64,000 nucleotides of DNA from Pauljensenia sp018375675 (GCA_041432705.1 JAPWAE010000008.1:1-64000); one strand, 5' to 3'; positions 1 through 8,486 are shown, numbered from the stretch's first letter. Numbers and translations: made by a program. Notes: a model not told the origin generated them from the sequence alone.

Positions 1-38
1 AAGAGGCCGGGGCACGTCGTTGTTACAGACGAATGAGG

Positions 39-929
39 TCACTCGGGAGGAGCGAAACGCTCCTCGTCCGAGGGGGTCTCGGAACCCTTCGAGGCGGCTG
101 TGCTGCGCGCGTAGGGGAGTGCGGAGGTCTTCCGCGCACCTGCCTGAGCGCGGCGCGCATTCTTCAGCGAGGCATCGCGATCGAACTGAGCGTCTGCTGC
201 TCGCCGCTGCGACGCGGCGCGGCCACGCACGAGCGCTCCGATGACCACCAGAGCCAACACCGACCCAGTCACTGCGAGGACGGGCAGCAGAGAACGCCCG
301 ACCGAGCTCCCGCCTCGCTGCTCAGAGGAAGGCGCCGAGGTAGCGCTCGAAGCCGGGGACGTTGATGGCGTTGGCGCGGAGGCCCCCGGCGCAACCGAGC
401 CCGACGCACTCACGTTGTCCGTCACGCCGTGCCACACGACCGTGCTCGCGTCGTTCTTCGTGGACGACGAAGGAACCGAAATCTCCCCGCCGTCAGAGGC
501 CTCAACGACGACTGAATCGTGAGCAATGAGGGTCACCGACTCGATCGAGGCCGATGCCTCGGGCGAGGAAAAGCCCTCCAGCAGTCGGGCCGACGTCGAC
601 TCGAAGTGGAAGACCCCGCCGTCGTCAACCGAGACGACCTCGGCGCCCGCGTCCTCGAGATCCCAAGTGAAACGGCATCCCATGACCCCATTGACATCGA
701 CCAGCAGCGAAGAAGTCGCCTGCGCGGCCGTGCCCATCGACTGGCACTGCTCACCGATCAAAGCGTGATCCGTCGACAGGGTCACCTCATGGGTCGCGCT
801 CACTCCCGGCGTCATCTCGTACACCTCGGCGAGGCGAATCTGCGTCGGCTCGTCCGCATACGCCGCAGCACCACCCGCCGTCAGGGCGAGAGCCCCAGCG
901 GTACCGAGCAGTGCTCGCGCGAGCCTCAT
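39..929 (-). CDS. Exported, membrane-anchored protein of unknown function
   Basis: This 296-residue protein begins with a Sec-type signal peptide (basic start, hydrophobic stretch to about residue 25, cleavage likely after AYA). An extracytoplasmic domain of roughly 150 residues holds two cysteines (in GEQCQS and VMGCRF) that could form a disulfide. A Ser/Pro/Thr-rich linker follows at about 175-205, then one transmembrane helix near 215-238 and a basic, disordered cytoplasmic tail. The layout and the N-terminal domain recall LppM-type actinobacterial proteins, but there is no lipobox and I do not claim the family. Its ATG overlaps the TGA of the upstream acyltransferase by 3-4 bases, so the two are translationally coupled. 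Confidence 0.75.
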   Translation of the reverse strand: MRLARALLGTAGALALTAGGAAAYADEPTQIRLAEVYEMTPGVSATHEVTLSTDHALIGEQCQSMGTAAQATSSLLVDVNGVMGCRFTWDLEDAGAEVVSVDDGGVFHFESTSARLLEGFSSPEASASIESVTLIAHDSVVVEASDGGEISVPSSSTKNDASTVVWHGVTDNVSASGSVAPGASAPTPSTSPASSATSAPSSEQRGGSSVGRSLLPVLAVTGSVLALVVIGALVRGRAASQRRAADAQFDRDASLKNARRAQAGARKTSALPYARSTAASKGSETPSDEERFAPPE

Positions 930-1504
930 TCGGCCTCGTCCTCAGCACGCAGCCGCGGCACAGACGTCTTCTCGGGGCGAATACCCACCTTGTCGGCGTA
1001 AAACGCGCGGATGACCTCCATGTCGGCGCGCACGTCGCCCGTCAGCTGGTACGTCGGGCCCCAGCCGAACGTGCGGGTGTTGCGGTCGATGAAGCCCAGC
1101 TGGATCGGCACGCCTGCCTCCATCGCGATGCGGTAGAAGCCGGACTTCCAGAAATCGCGAGGCGAGCGTGTGCCCTTCGGCGTGATGCACAGCGTGAAGG
1201 TGTCTGCCTCGCGGATGCGCTGGGCAACCTGCTCGACCAGGCCATGCGCGGCGCTGCGTTCCACGGGAACCGCACCAATCTTTTTCACGAACCAGCCGAG
1301 CACCGGGGCCTTGACGACAGAATCCTTCACGAGGAACGAGAAGGTGCGCCCGGACTTCCACATGGAAATCGCCATGAAGATGCCGTCCCAATTCGAGGTG
1401 TGCGGGGCGCCGATGACGATGACCTTGTCCGGCAGGGGCTGCGTGGACAGCTTCCAGCGGGAAACGGACAGGTACGCGGACGCGATCGCGGAAGTGAGAG
1501 CCAT
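926..1504 (-). CDS. 1-acyl-sn-glycerol-3-phosphate acyltransferase-type protein
   Basis: A 192-residue member of the PlsC/LPLAT acyltransferase superfamily, whose members move an acyl chain to a glycerophospholipid or related acceptor at the inner face of the membrane. The catalytic HX4D motif is seen as HTSNWD near residue 34, and a PKGTRS motif, equivalent to the substrate-binding EGTRS box, sits near residue 108. It is shorter than typical PlsC (about 240) and lacks an obvious N-terminal membrane helix. I chose the internal ATG at 1504, which has an AAAGG ribosome-binding site; upstream residues look non-coding. It precedes and overlaps the exported protein gene. Confidence 0.82.
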   Translation of the reverse strand: MALTSAIASAYLSVSRWKLSTQPLPDKVIVIGAPHTSNWDGIFMAISMWKSGRTFSFLVKDSVVKAPVLGWFVKKIGAVPVERSAAHGLVEQVAQRIREADTFTLCITPKGTRSPRDFWKSGFYRIAMEAGVPIQLGFIDRNTRTFGWGPTYQLTGDVRADMEVIRAFYADKVGIRPEKTSVPRLRAEDEAE

Positions 1505-1551
1505 GAGGGCCTTTCTGGTCGTAGCTGGAGCCAATCCTACTCGCGGGTTGG

Positions 1552-2406
1552 TCAGTCCAGCGTTTCCACGGCAAGGGTCTGCGTCATGATGTGGGGGTGC
1601 CCCGGCCACAGCGTTAGCGCCCGCTCGCGCACCGCCGCGGTTTCCACGCACACGAAGTTCGGCCACTCGCCCTCACCGATGTCGCTCATCGTGGCCGCGC
1701 CCTGCGACCAGGGGTTCCACACGATTGTCGAGCCTGAACCGTTCTTGTCCACGATGATGCGTCGGCCCAGCTTCGGGTCGACGACCTGGACCTGCTGGGT
1801 GGACGTGTAGACGCGGTCCGTCGGTCCGATAAAAGTCACGTCGCCGGTCTGGGTGGCGTAGCGCTCGCGGACCTTGTCGTAGTAGCGCTCCCCGTCCAGG
1901 CCTTCTACCGTCACGTCCTTGACGTCGCCGACGTGCAGGTAGGTGTGCAGTGCGGCCTCGATAGCGAAGGGGTGGTCGTCCTCGTTGGTGAGGGTCAGGG
2001 TCAGGTTCAGCTCAGCCCCGGCGGTGATGTCCAGACGCGCGCAGAAGGAATGCGGATAGAGGGCAGAGGTCTCGCCCGTGTGATGCAGTTCGAAGGAGAA
2101 CGAGGCCGGCGCGTCGTTCGCAGGCTGGGTGCTTCCCAGCAGCGTCCAGGGGCTCGTGCGGGCGAAACCGTGGGCGCCCGCTCCCTGGCCGGGCCTCGTC
2201 GGGGAATCGGTGGGGCTGCCGAACCAGGGCAGGCACAGGGGGATGCCCCCGCGGATCGCCTTCGTGCCGTCGAGCACCGCGCGGGAGGACAACCACAGGA
2301 CGTCCGGGTGGCCCGTGGGACGCCACGACAGCAGGTGAGCGCCGAAGGGGGTGACAAGGGCTGAGGCCGTGGAAACTTCCGCGCTGAGCGTGGCGATGTC
2401 AGTCAT
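1552..2406 (-). CDS. D-hexose-6-phosphate mutarotase (aldose 1-epimerase family)
   Basis: A 284-residue YeaD-like protein, expected to interconvert the alpha and beta anomers of glucose 6-phosphate or related hexose 6-phosphates in the cytoplasm. Family signatures seen are the early GAHLLSW segment, RGGIPLCLPWFG, HGFAR, the conserved LHTYLHVGD strand, and the late IVWNPWSQG stretch. Length matches the family (about 280-300). A hexamer TTAACT lies 7 nt before the start codon with no Shine-Dalgarno sequence, which suggests a short or absent leader. It is divergent from typA. Confidence 0.85.
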   Translation of the reverse strand: MTDIATLSAEVSTASALVTPFGAHLLSWRPTGHPDVLWLSSRAVLDGTKAIRGGIPLCLPWFGSPTDSPTRPGQGAGAHGFARTSPWTLLGSTQPANDAPASFSFELHHTGETSALYPHSFCARLDITAGAELNLTLTLTNEDDHPFAIEAALHTYLHVGDVKDVTVEGLDGERYYDKVRERYATQTGDVTFIGPTDRVYTSTQQVQVVDPKLGRRIIVDKNGSGSTIVWNPWSQGAATMSDIGEGEWPNFVCVETAAVRERALTLWPGHPHIMTQTLAVETLD

Positions 2407-2564
2407 ACAAGCCAGTTAACGCCATTGATTGTGAACGAGCAAATAGACCGGCCGATGGGCCCTCAGATCTCCGCCAGGTGTCCACGACGTGGTGGAATTC
2501 GCAACATGGGGATCGCGTTGGCCCTTGTTCAGCCGATATTCTTGGAGACGTATGTGCGTGAAAT

Positions 2565-2576
2565 CGGTTCGAACCG
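2565..2576. promoter_or_regulatory. 12-bp perfect palindrome upstream of typA
   Basis: CGGTTCGAACCG is a perfect palindrome 68 bp before the typA start, in the 237-bp divergent intergenic region shared with the mutarotase gene. It could be an operator; no regulator is identifiable. It is not the actinobacterial LexA box, whose half sites are arranged differently. Confidence 0.3.
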
Positions 2577-2643
2577 GTCGTGTCTGCGGCGTCTTCGCCC
2601 CCTCACACGCATAAATCTGTATCCACATTTGAGGAGTCCACAT

Positions 2644-4563
2644 ATGTCCACGCGTCCCGACCTGCGAAATGTCGCCATCGTCGCGCACGTCGATCATGGC
2701 AAGACCACGCTGGTTGACGCAATGCTCTGGCAGTCCGGAGCGTTCTCCGAGCGCGACACGGTCGAAAAGACCGGCGAGCGCGTCATGGACTCCGGCGATC
2801 TCGAGCGCGAGAAGGGCATCACCATTCTCGCCAAGAACACCGCCGTCCACTACACCGGCCCCGCCGCTCAGGCCCTGGGCCTCGAGGATGGCGTCATCAT
2901 CAACGTTATCGACACCCCCGGCCACGCCGACTTCGGCGGCGAGGTTGAGCGAGGCCTGTCGATGGTCGACGGTGTCGTCCTCATGGTCGATGCCTCCGAG
3001 GGCCCGCTCCCGCAGACCCGCTTCGTGCTGCGCAAGGCCCTCCAGGCCCATCTGCCCGTCATCGTCGTCGTCAACAAGGTCGACCGCCCCGACTCGCGTA
3101 TCGAGGAGGTCGTCTCCGAGACGACCGACCTGCTCCTGTCGCTGGGCGAGGACCTTATGAACGAAGGCATCGATATCGACGTGGACTCCCTCATGGACGT
3201 CCCCGTTGTCTACGCCTCCGCTAAGGCCGGCAAGTGCTCGCTGGAAAACCCCGGTGACGGCCAGCTGCCCACCGAGAACCTCGAGCCCCTGTTCGAGACC
3301 ATCCTGAACCGTATCCCGGGCCCCACCTACGACGAGGACATGCCGCTGCAGGCCCACGTTACCAACCTGGATGCCTCGCCCTTCCTGGGCCGTCTCGCCC
3401 TGCTGCGCATCCACAACGGCACCCTGAAGAAGGGCGCTGACGTGGGCCTGGCGCGCCACGACGGCACCATCCAGCGCGTCCACATCTCCGAGCTGCTGGC
3501 CACGGAGGGCCTCGAGCGCGTGTCCACCGACTCGGCCGCCCCCGGCGATATCGTCGCCGTCGCCGGCATCGAAGACATCATGATCGGCGAGTCCCTCGTC
3601 GACCTCGAGGACCCGCGTCCCCTCCCGCTCATCACCGTGGACGACCCGGCCATCTCCATGACCATCGGTATCAACACCTCGCCCATGGCCGGCCGCGTCA
3701 AGGGCGCCAAGGTCACGGCCCGCCAGGTTAAGGACCGCCTCGACCGCGAGCTCATTGGCAACGTGTCCCTGAAGGTTCTGCCCACCGAGCGCCCCGACGC
3801 TTGGGAGGTCCAGGGCCGTGGCGAGCTCGCCCTGGCGATCCTGGTGGAGCAGATGCGCCGTGAGGGCTTCGAGCTCACCGTCGGCAAGCCGCAGGTCGTC
3901 ACCAAGGAGATCGACGGCGTCCTCAGCGAGCCCATGGAGCGCATGACGATCGACATCCCCGAGGAGTACCTGGGTGCCGTCACGCAGCTCATGGCCGCCC
4001 GCAAGGGCCGCATGGAGACGATGGCGAACCACGGTTCGGGCTGGATCCGCCTCGAGTTCGTGGTCCCCGCCCGAGGCCTCATCGGCTTCCGCACGCGCTT
4101 CCTCACCGAAACGCGCGGTACCGGCATCGCCTCGTCCATCTCCGAGGGCTACGCCCCCTGGCAGGGCTCTATCGAGCAGCGCCTCACCGGCTCCCTCGTC
4201 GCTGACCGTGCTGGCCAGGCCACCCCGTACGCGATGACGAACCTGCAGGAGCGCGGCTCCTTCATCGTCGAGCCGTCTTCCGAGGTCTACGAGGGCCAGG
4301 TCGTGGGTGAAAACCCGCGCGGTGAGGACATGGATGTGAACATCTGCCGCGAGAAGAAGCAGACGAACACGCGTAGTGCGACCGCCGACGTGTACGAGTC
4401 GCTGACTCCCTCGCGCAAGCTGACCCTCGAGGAGTCTCTCGAGTTCGCGGCTAACGACGAGTGCGTCGAGGTGACGCCCGAGGCCGTGCGCGTGCGCAAG
4501 GTCGTCCTGGACGCCCAGGAGCGCTTCAAGATCGCCGCTCGCGAGCGCCGCGCCAACCGCTGA
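2644..4563 (+). CDS. typA: Translational GTPase TypA/BipA
   Basis: A 639-residue ribosome-associated GTPase of the EF-G family, involved in ribosome assembly and stress or low-temperature growth. The G domain shows AHVDHGKTTL (P-loop), the DTPGHADF G3 motif and NKVD G4; EF-G-like domains II and III follow, then the TypA-specific C-terminal domain with GSGWIRLEF, GFRTRFLTETRGTG and NICREKKQTNTRS. The reading frame stays open upstream, but the ATG at 2644 has a GAGGAG ribosome-binding site and gives the standard N-terminus, so the extra residues are rejected. A GC-rich hairpin follows the stop. Confidence 0.97.
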   Translation: MSTRPDLRNVAIVAHVDHGKTTLVDAMLWQSGAFSERDTVEKTGERVMDSGDLEREKGITILAKNTAVHYTGPAAQALGLEDGVIINVIDTPGHADFGGEVERGLSMVDGVVLMVDASEGPLPQTRFVLRKALQAHLPVIVVVNKVDRPDSRIEEVVSETTDLLLSLGEDLMNEGIDIDVDSLMDVPVVYASAKAGKCSLENPGDGQLPTENLEPLFETILNRIPGPTYDEDMPLQAHVTNLDASPFLGRLALLRIHNGTLKKGADVGLARHDGTIQRVHISELLATEGLERVSTDSAAPGDIVAVAGIEDIMIGESLVDLEDPRPLPLITVDDPAISMTIGINTSPMAGRVKGAKVTARQVKDRLDRELIGNVSLKVLPTERPDAWEVQGRGELALAILVEQMRREGFELTVGKPQVVTKEIDGVLSEPMERMTIDIPEEYLGAVTQLMAARKGRMETMANHGSGWIRLEFVVPARGLIGFRTRFLTETRGTGIASSISEGYAPWQGSIEQRLTGSLVADRAGQATPYAMTNLQERGSFIVEPSSEVYEGQVVGENPRGEDMDVNICREKKQTNTRSATADVYESLTPSRKLTLEESLEFAANDECVEVTPEAVRVRKVVLDAQERFKIAARERRANR

Positions 4564-4573
4564 ACAGCGCCTG

Positions 4574-4607
4574 CTTCCCCCGCTCGCTAGATGACGGGCG
4601 GGGGAGG
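4574..4607. terminator. Bidirectional hairpin between typA and the SH3-like gene
   Basis: A G+C-rich stem (CTTCCCCCGCTCG pairing with CGGGCGGGGGAGG) sits between convergent typA and the gene at 4587-4913. It includes the last codons of the latter (its PPPPVI tail). There is no U-run. Confidence 0.5.
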
Positions 4608-4913
4608 TACACGCTTGCCCGTCACCATCGTGCGGGCATCCACGCGAACCGGCCCACGCCTCGTCGCAACCGTGACGTGCGTGGGGGCCACCTCGAGCGC
4701 CTCTCCCAGGGCGTCGTGCAGTCCGTCTGCCAGACGGTAGCGGATGACGATCCTCTCGCCGACCGCGAAGCTCATCCACGGCAGCTGGGGAATTGCGCCA
4801 GGCGCGCGTGTGGAAATTTCCTCGCGCGCCCCTTCGGTCTCGGTGTGCTGAATCGGCGTATTCTCGCCGCTCGCAGCGCTGTCGGGGACGCGGGGTGACT
4901 CGGGGCTACTCAT
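4587..4913 (-). CDS. Small stand-alone SH3-like domain protein (Rv0428c N-terminal type)
   Basis: A 108-residue protein with an acidic, disordered first 45 residues and a compact beta-rich C-terminal domain (VGERIVIRYRL, ALGEALEV, THVTVATRRGPVRV, VTGKRVPPPP). This resembles the SH3-like module that precedes a GNAT acetyltransferase domain in the mycobacterial Rv0428c family; here no acetyltransferase follows, so it may be a split or reduced version. The ATG lies 6 nt after TATTAT on the minus strand, so the transcript is probably leaderless. It is divergent from fdxA, with overlapping -10 regions. Family assignment is from pattern memory. Confidence 0.6.
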   Translation of the reverse strand: MSSPESPRVPDSAASGENTPIQHTETEGAREEISTRAPGAIPQLPWMSFAVGERIVIRYRLADGLHDALGEALEVAPTHVTVATRRGPVRVDARTMVTGKRVPPPPVI

Positions 4914-4919
4914 ACGTGA

Positions 4920-4929
4920 ATAATAGAAT
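4920..4929. promoter_or_regulatory. Overlapping divergent -10 boxes (minus-strand gene and fdxA)
   Basis: On the minus strand TATTAT (4925-4920) is 6 nt before the ATG at 4913. On the plus strand TAGAAT (4924-4929) lies 36 nt before the fdxA start. The two hexamers overlap, so the promoters likely compete. Confidence 0.45.
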
Positions 4930-4965
4930 CAACGAGTCTTTAGAACTGACCAGGAGGAACGTCTC

Positions 4966-5307
4966 ATGACCTACGTCATCGCGCAGCCCTGCGTGGACGT
5001 CAAGGATCGCGCATGCGTGGACGAGTGCCCCGTCGACTGCATCTACGAAGGCGCCCGCTCGCTCTACATCCACCCCGAGGAGTGCGTGGACTGCGGTGCG
5101 TGTGAGCCCGTGTGCCCGACCGAGGCCATCTTCTACGAGGACGACCTGCCCTCCGAGTGGTCCGACTACCTGCGCGCCAACGTCGACTTCTTCAACGACC
5201 TGGGCAGCCCCGGCGGCGCCCAGAAGACCGGCGTCCAGGACTTCGACGATCCGATGATCGCCGCGCTGCCGCCTCAGAATGAGGAATGGAAGGCCGAAAA
5301 CCTCTGA
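4966..5307 (+). CDS. fdxA: Seven-iron ferredoxin
   Basis: A 113-residue low-potential electron carrier of the 3Fe-4S/4Fe-4S type. Cysteines are at 9, 17, 21, 25, 40, 43, 46 and 50; by family pattern C9, C17 and C50 hold the 3Fe-4S cluster and C21, C40, C43 and C46 the 4Fe-4S cluster, with C25 free. The C-terminal extension after residue 60 is usual for actinobacterial FdxA. A strong CAGGAGG ribosome-binding site precedes the ATG. It is followed 19 bp later by dapC, the order found widely in Actinobacteria (for example fdxC with Rv1178 in mycobacteria). Confidence 0.95.
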   Translation: MTYVIAQPCVDVKDRACVDECPVDCIYEGARSLYIHPEECVDCGACEPVCPTEAIFYEDDLPSEWSDYLRANVDFFNDLGSPGGAQKTGVQDFDDPMIAALPPQNEEWKAENL

Positions 5308-5314
5308 CAGTCGA

Positions 5315-5320
5315 TAGGGT
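5315..5320 (+). promoter_or_regulatory. -10 box for dapC, 6 nt before ATG
   Basis: TAGGGT ends 6 nt before the dapC ATG, a spacing that would give a leaderless dapC mRNA in addition to read-through from fdxA. The same bases could also act as a weak AGGGG ribosome-binding site. Confidence 0.35.
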
Positions 5321-5326
5321 AGGGGT

Positions 5327-6472
5327 ATGACAACGATCCTTCCCCGCCCTCTTGATCTGCCTGAATTCCCCTGGGATCAGCTGGCGCCCGCCAAGGCGCG
5401 CGCCACTGAACATCCCGGGGGAATGTGCGATTTGAGCGTCGGAACCCCGGTCGATGACACCCCCGCGTTCATCCGTGAGGCTCTCGCCGAGGCATCCAAC
5501 GCGCACGGCTACCCGACGGTGATCGGCACCGCTGAGGTGCGCGACGCGATCCTGGCCTGGGGTGCGCGCCGGGGCATGGTCAACGTCGGACACGGCGGCG
5601 TGATCCCCACGATCGGCTCGAAGGAGGCCGTCGCCTGGATCCCCGCCCTGCTGGGCGTGCGCCCCGGCGACACGGTCCTCGTGCCCGAGGTCGCCTACCC
5701 GACCTACGACATCGGTGCCCGGCTGGCCGGTGCCACCCCCGTCGCCGTGGACCCGACGAAGCCCGACGCCTGGCCCGAGGCCACCCTCGTCTACCTGAAC
5801 TCGCCGGGCAACCCCGACGGGCATGTCATGAGCAAGGACGAGCTGCGCGCCGTCGTCGCCTGGGCGCGCGCCCACGGCGCCGTCGTTGTCTCCGACGAGT
5901 GCTACGCGGCCCTGCCCTGGTCGGAGCCCTACGTCAGCGAGGGAGTGCCCTCCCTGCTCGATACGGACGTGTGCGACGGCGATGCGAGCGGACTCCTCGT
6001 CCTGTACTCGCTGTCCAAGCAGTCGAATCTCGCGGGCTACCGCGGCGCCCTCATCTATGGCGATCCTGCGCTGGTCGCCCCTATCGTCAGCGTGCGCAAG
6101 CACTCTGGACTCATGGTGCCCGCCCCCGTCCAGCACGCGATGGCGGTCGCTCTGCACGACACCGAGCACGTGGAGCGCCAGCGCAGCGTCTACGCCGTGC
6201 GTCGTGCACTCCTCCTCGAGGCGCTGACTGGCGCCGGCCTCGACGTCGATCCCGACACGGCGGCAGGCCTGTACCTGTGGGTCTCGGACCCCGCGAACCC
6301 GAGCGACTCATGGGCCCTCGTGAACCGCCTGGCCGACCTCGGCATCCTCGTGGCCCCCGGCGACTTCTACGGCACGGCAGCCCACGGGCGCGTCCGCGTG
6401 GCTCTGACCGCCACCGACGAGCGTATTCAGGCCGCCGCGAGCCGAATCCGCGAGGCCTGGACGGCCCGCTGA
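5327..6472 (+). CDS. dapC: Succinyldiaminopimelate transaminase
   Basis: A 381-residue fold-type I PLP aminotransferase acting in the succinylase branch of lysine and meso-diaminopimelate synthesis: it converts N-succinyl-2-amino-6-ketopimelate to N-succinyl-LL-diaminopimelate. Visible motifs are PGNPDGHV, the DECYAAL PLP-contact segment, and SLSKQSNLAGYRG with the Schiff-base lysine. The fdxA-dapC pairing and dapD nearby on the other strand support DapC over other class I transaminases. It ends 80 bp before dapD, with a strong hairpin between the convergent genes. Confidence 0.9.
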   Translation: MTTILPRPLDLPEFPWDQLAPAKARATEHPGGMCDLSVGTPVDDTPAFIREALAEASNAHGYPTVIGTAEVRDAILAWGARRGMVNVGHGGVIPTIGSKEAVAWIPALLGVRPGDTVLVPEVAYPTYDIGARLAGATPVAVDPTKPDAWPEATLVYLNSPGNPDGHVMSKDELRAVVAWARAHGAVVVSDECYAALPWSEPYVSEGVPSLLDTDVCDGDASGLLVLYSLSKQSNLAGYRGALIYGDPALVAPIVSVRKHSGLMVPAPVQHAMAVALHDTEHVERQRSVYAVRRALLLEALTGAGLDVDPDTAAGLYLWVSDPANPSDSWALVNRLADLGILVAPGDFYGTAAHGRVRVALTATDERIQAAASRIREAWTAR

Positions 6473-6486
6473 GGCATCCGCCAATC

Positions 6487-6539
6487 AACGAGGCTGGGGC
6501 CGCCCACGCGCACTGCGCGCGGGCGGCCCCGGCCTCGTT
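6487..6539. terminator. Bidirectional hairpin between dapC and dapD (GAGGCCGGGG family)
   Basis: A 19-bp stem, left arm 6487-6505 and right arm 6521-6539, with one G-U wobble. It starts AACGAGGC and carries the GGGGCC core shared by many intergenic hairpins in this window. It separates convergent genes, so it can serve both strands. Confidence 0.75.
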
Positions 6540-6551
6540 CGTAGAGAAAAC

Positions 6552-7508
6552 TCAGTTCGACGCGTGCAGCGCGTCGTTGAGCTCGATGCCCACGACTCCC
6601 GCGCGGGCGATGGCCTCGATACGGCCCGTCTGGGAGTTGCGGCGGAACAGGATGTTCGACGCGCCCGACAGCTCGCGCGCGGCAATCGTGCGCGGCTCGG
6701 CTTCGCCGGAAGAAACGATGAGCGTCACCTTCGCGCCGGCGGTCACGTATAGGCCCGCCTCGACCACGCAGTCGTCGCCGAGCGCGATTCCCAGGCCCGA
6801 GTTTGCGCCCAGCAGGCAGCGCTCGCCCAGACGCACGCGCTGCTTGCCGCCGCCCGAGAGGGTGCCCATCGTGGAGGCGCCGCCGCCCACGTCCGAGCCG
6901 TCGCCGATGACGACGCCCTGAGAGACGCGGCCCTCGACCATCGAGCGGCCCAGCGTACCCGCGTTGAAGTTGACGAAGCCGGCGTGCATGACGGTCGTAC
7001 CCTCGGAGAGGTAAGCGCCCAGGCGCACGCGCGTGCCGTCGGCGATACGAACGCCGGAGGGCAGCACGTAGTTGACCATCGGCGGGAACTTGTCGACGCC
7101 CTGCACGGTGACGGGGTGGCCGTCGCGAGCGCGCAGGCGCAGGCGGGTGGCCTCGAAGTCGGCAACGGCGCACGGGCCGGCATCTGTCCACACGACGTTG
7201 GGCAGCACGGCGAAGATGCCGTCCAGGTTGATCGTGTTGGGCTGAACCAGGCGGTGGGAGAGCAGGTGCAGACGCAGGTAGGCGTCCTCCGTCGAAGCGG
7301 GGGCTTCCTGCAGGTCAATCGTGGTGGTCACGACGACGGTGCGCACGCGGCGCGCGTCGTCGACGCGCTCCAGCACGGACAGTGAGGTCGCCAGCTCCTC
7401 GTCGGTCCCGGGCTCGCCCAGGTGCGGGGCCGGGTACCACGTGTCGAGCGTTGTTCCGTCCAGAGTGATCGTTGCGAGGCCGATGCCCCATGCGGTGCTG
7501 TTGTCCAT
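6552..7508 (-). CDS. dapD: 2,3,4,5-tetrahydropyridine-2,6-dicarboxylate N-succinyltransferase
   Basis: A 318-residue acyltransferase of the actinobacterial DapD type, which succinylates tetrahydrodipicolinate with succinyl-CoA in the pathway to diaminopimelate and lysine. The C-terminal half shows left-handed beta-helix hexapeptide repeats (VRLGAYLSEGTTVMHAG, VVIGDGSDVGGGAS, CLLGANSGLGIALGDDC). The reading frame is open upstream, but the ATG at 7508 gives the expected N-terminus and sits 6 nt after TACTGT, so it is probably leaderless. It faces dapC across a shared hairpin. Confidence 0.95.
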   Translation of the reverse strand: MDNSTAWGIGLATITLDGTTLDTWYPAPHLGEPGTDEELATSLSVLERVDDARRVRTVVVTTTIDLQEAPASTEDAYLRLHLLSHRLVQPNTINLDGIFAVLPNVVWTDAGPCAVADFEATRLRLRARDGHPVTVQGVDKFPPMVNYVLPSGVRIADGTRVRLGAYLSEGTTVMHAGFVNFNAGTLGRSMVEGRVSQGVVIGDGSDVGGGASTMGTLSGGGKQRVRLGERCLLGANSGLGIALGDDCVVEAGLYVTAGAKVTLIVSSGEAEPRTIAARELSGASNILFRRNSQTGRIEAIARAGVVGIELNDALHASN

Positions 7509-7514
7509 GCCCCT

Positions 7515-7520
7515 ACAGTA
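7515..7520 (-). promoter_or_regulatory. -10 box for dapD, 6 nt before ATG
   Basis: TACTGT on the minus strand is separated from the dapD ATG by AGGGGC (6 nt). The spacer could also act as a Shine-Dalgarno sequence if transcription starts further upstream. Confidence 0.4.
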
Positions 7521-7552
7521 CGGCGCGACAGTCGGGTGATTGGCGCTGAAAC

Positions 7553-8260
7553 TCAGGGGCGCGGCGCATCCCACAGGTCCGGCCAGAACACCCCGAGCTC
7601 GATGGCCATGGAGCGCAGCAGCGGCAAAGAGATGCCGACGACCGAGTGATAATCGCCAGTCACACCCTCGATGAAGGGGCCGCCCAGTCCGTCTACCGTG
7701 AAGGACCCCGCGACGTGCAGAGGCTCTCCGGTAGCGACGTACGCGTCGATCTCGGCATCCGAGATGTCCCCGAAGTGGACCTGGGTCGAGGCGGAGCGGG
7801 TGACGGTCGCGCTGATCGTGCGTTCGTGTGCCGTTCCATCGTTGGACGAGGCCGGGGCTAGGATCGCGGCCGAGTGGCCCGTCCATAGGGTGGCGGTTGT
7901 TCGGCGCATGGCGCGGATGCGCTCGCGGGCCACGTCGGGAGTGTGGGGCTTGCCGAGCATCTGGCCGTCGATCTCGAGCATGGAGTCGCAGCCCACGACG
8001 AGGACGGCCTCGCCCTCGGGCAGTTCGGCGTTGGTGTCGGGTGCACTCAGGGCCTCGCAGACGTCGGTGCACTTGGCCGCGGCGAGCGCTGCGACTTCGT
8101 CCGCCGGGGTGGTCGTGCCGCCCGAGAAAGCGCGTCCGCCTGGCAGCGCGGCGAGGACGGCATCCTCGTCGACGGTGGAAACCTGGACGATCGGTGTGAT
8201 GCCCGCCGCAATGAGCGTTGCGCGGCGTGCGGGGGAAGCGGAGGCGAGAACAAGGCGCAT
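7553..8260 (-). CDS. maf: Maf-type nucleoside triphosphate pyrophosphatase
   Basis: A 235-residue Maf/HAM1-fold protein that hydrolyses non-canonical or methylated nucleoside triphosphates to monophosphates and pyrophosphate. It shows the start MRLVLASASPARR, the VVGCDSMLEIDG catalytic segment, and the late GLGGPFIEGVTGDYHSVVG signature. There is a 25-30 residue low-similarity insertion near 40-60. An ATG 18 nt upstream is in frame, but the ATG at 8260 begins the conserved N-terminus and has CACAAT 6 nt upstream, so I prefer it. Confidence 0.92.
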   Translation of the reverse strand: MRLVLASASPARRATLIAAGITPIVQVSTVDEDAVLAALPGGRAFSGGTTTPADEVAALAAAKCTDVCEALSAPDTNAELPEGEAVLVVGCDSMLEIDGQMLGKPHTPDVARERIRAMRRTTATLWTGHSAAILAPASSNDGTAHERTISATVTRSASTQVHFGDISDAEIDAYVATGEPLHVAGSFTVDGLGGPFIEGVTGDYHSVVGISLPLLRSMAIELGVFWPDLWDAPRP

Positions 8261-8395
8261 AGGGACATTGTGGACCATCGCGCGAGAAGCGTGGAGACAA
8301 ACTGAAATTTATTGCAAGACGGCGGGTTTTCGCAGGTAAACGTGCAAAACGCTGGTGAAAAACTCATCAGACTACTACAATTGTCTACGTACGAG

Positions 8396-8414
8396 GTCAC
8401 AATCTCGATGTGAC
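8396..8414. promoter_or_regulatory. Inverted repeat upstream of the adenylate cyclase
   Basis: GTCACA and TGTGAC are separated by 7 nt in an AT-richer promoter region, 73 bp before the cyclase start. The half sites are those of CRP-family proteins but in the opposite (outward) order, so a canonical CRP site is not claimed. Confidence 0.35.
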
Positions 8415-8486
8415 TTTGAAAAGTGATCTGATATACCGTTACCCGCTGATGTGGTGTTGAGTCAGCCCAAAGAGGAGGGATTTGCG

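Noticed and set aside
2416..4779. A 787-codon open frame antisense to typA
   Set aside because: It mirrors typA codons in high-GC DNA and has low-complexity Arg/Gly/Asp/His composition; typA is unmistakable.
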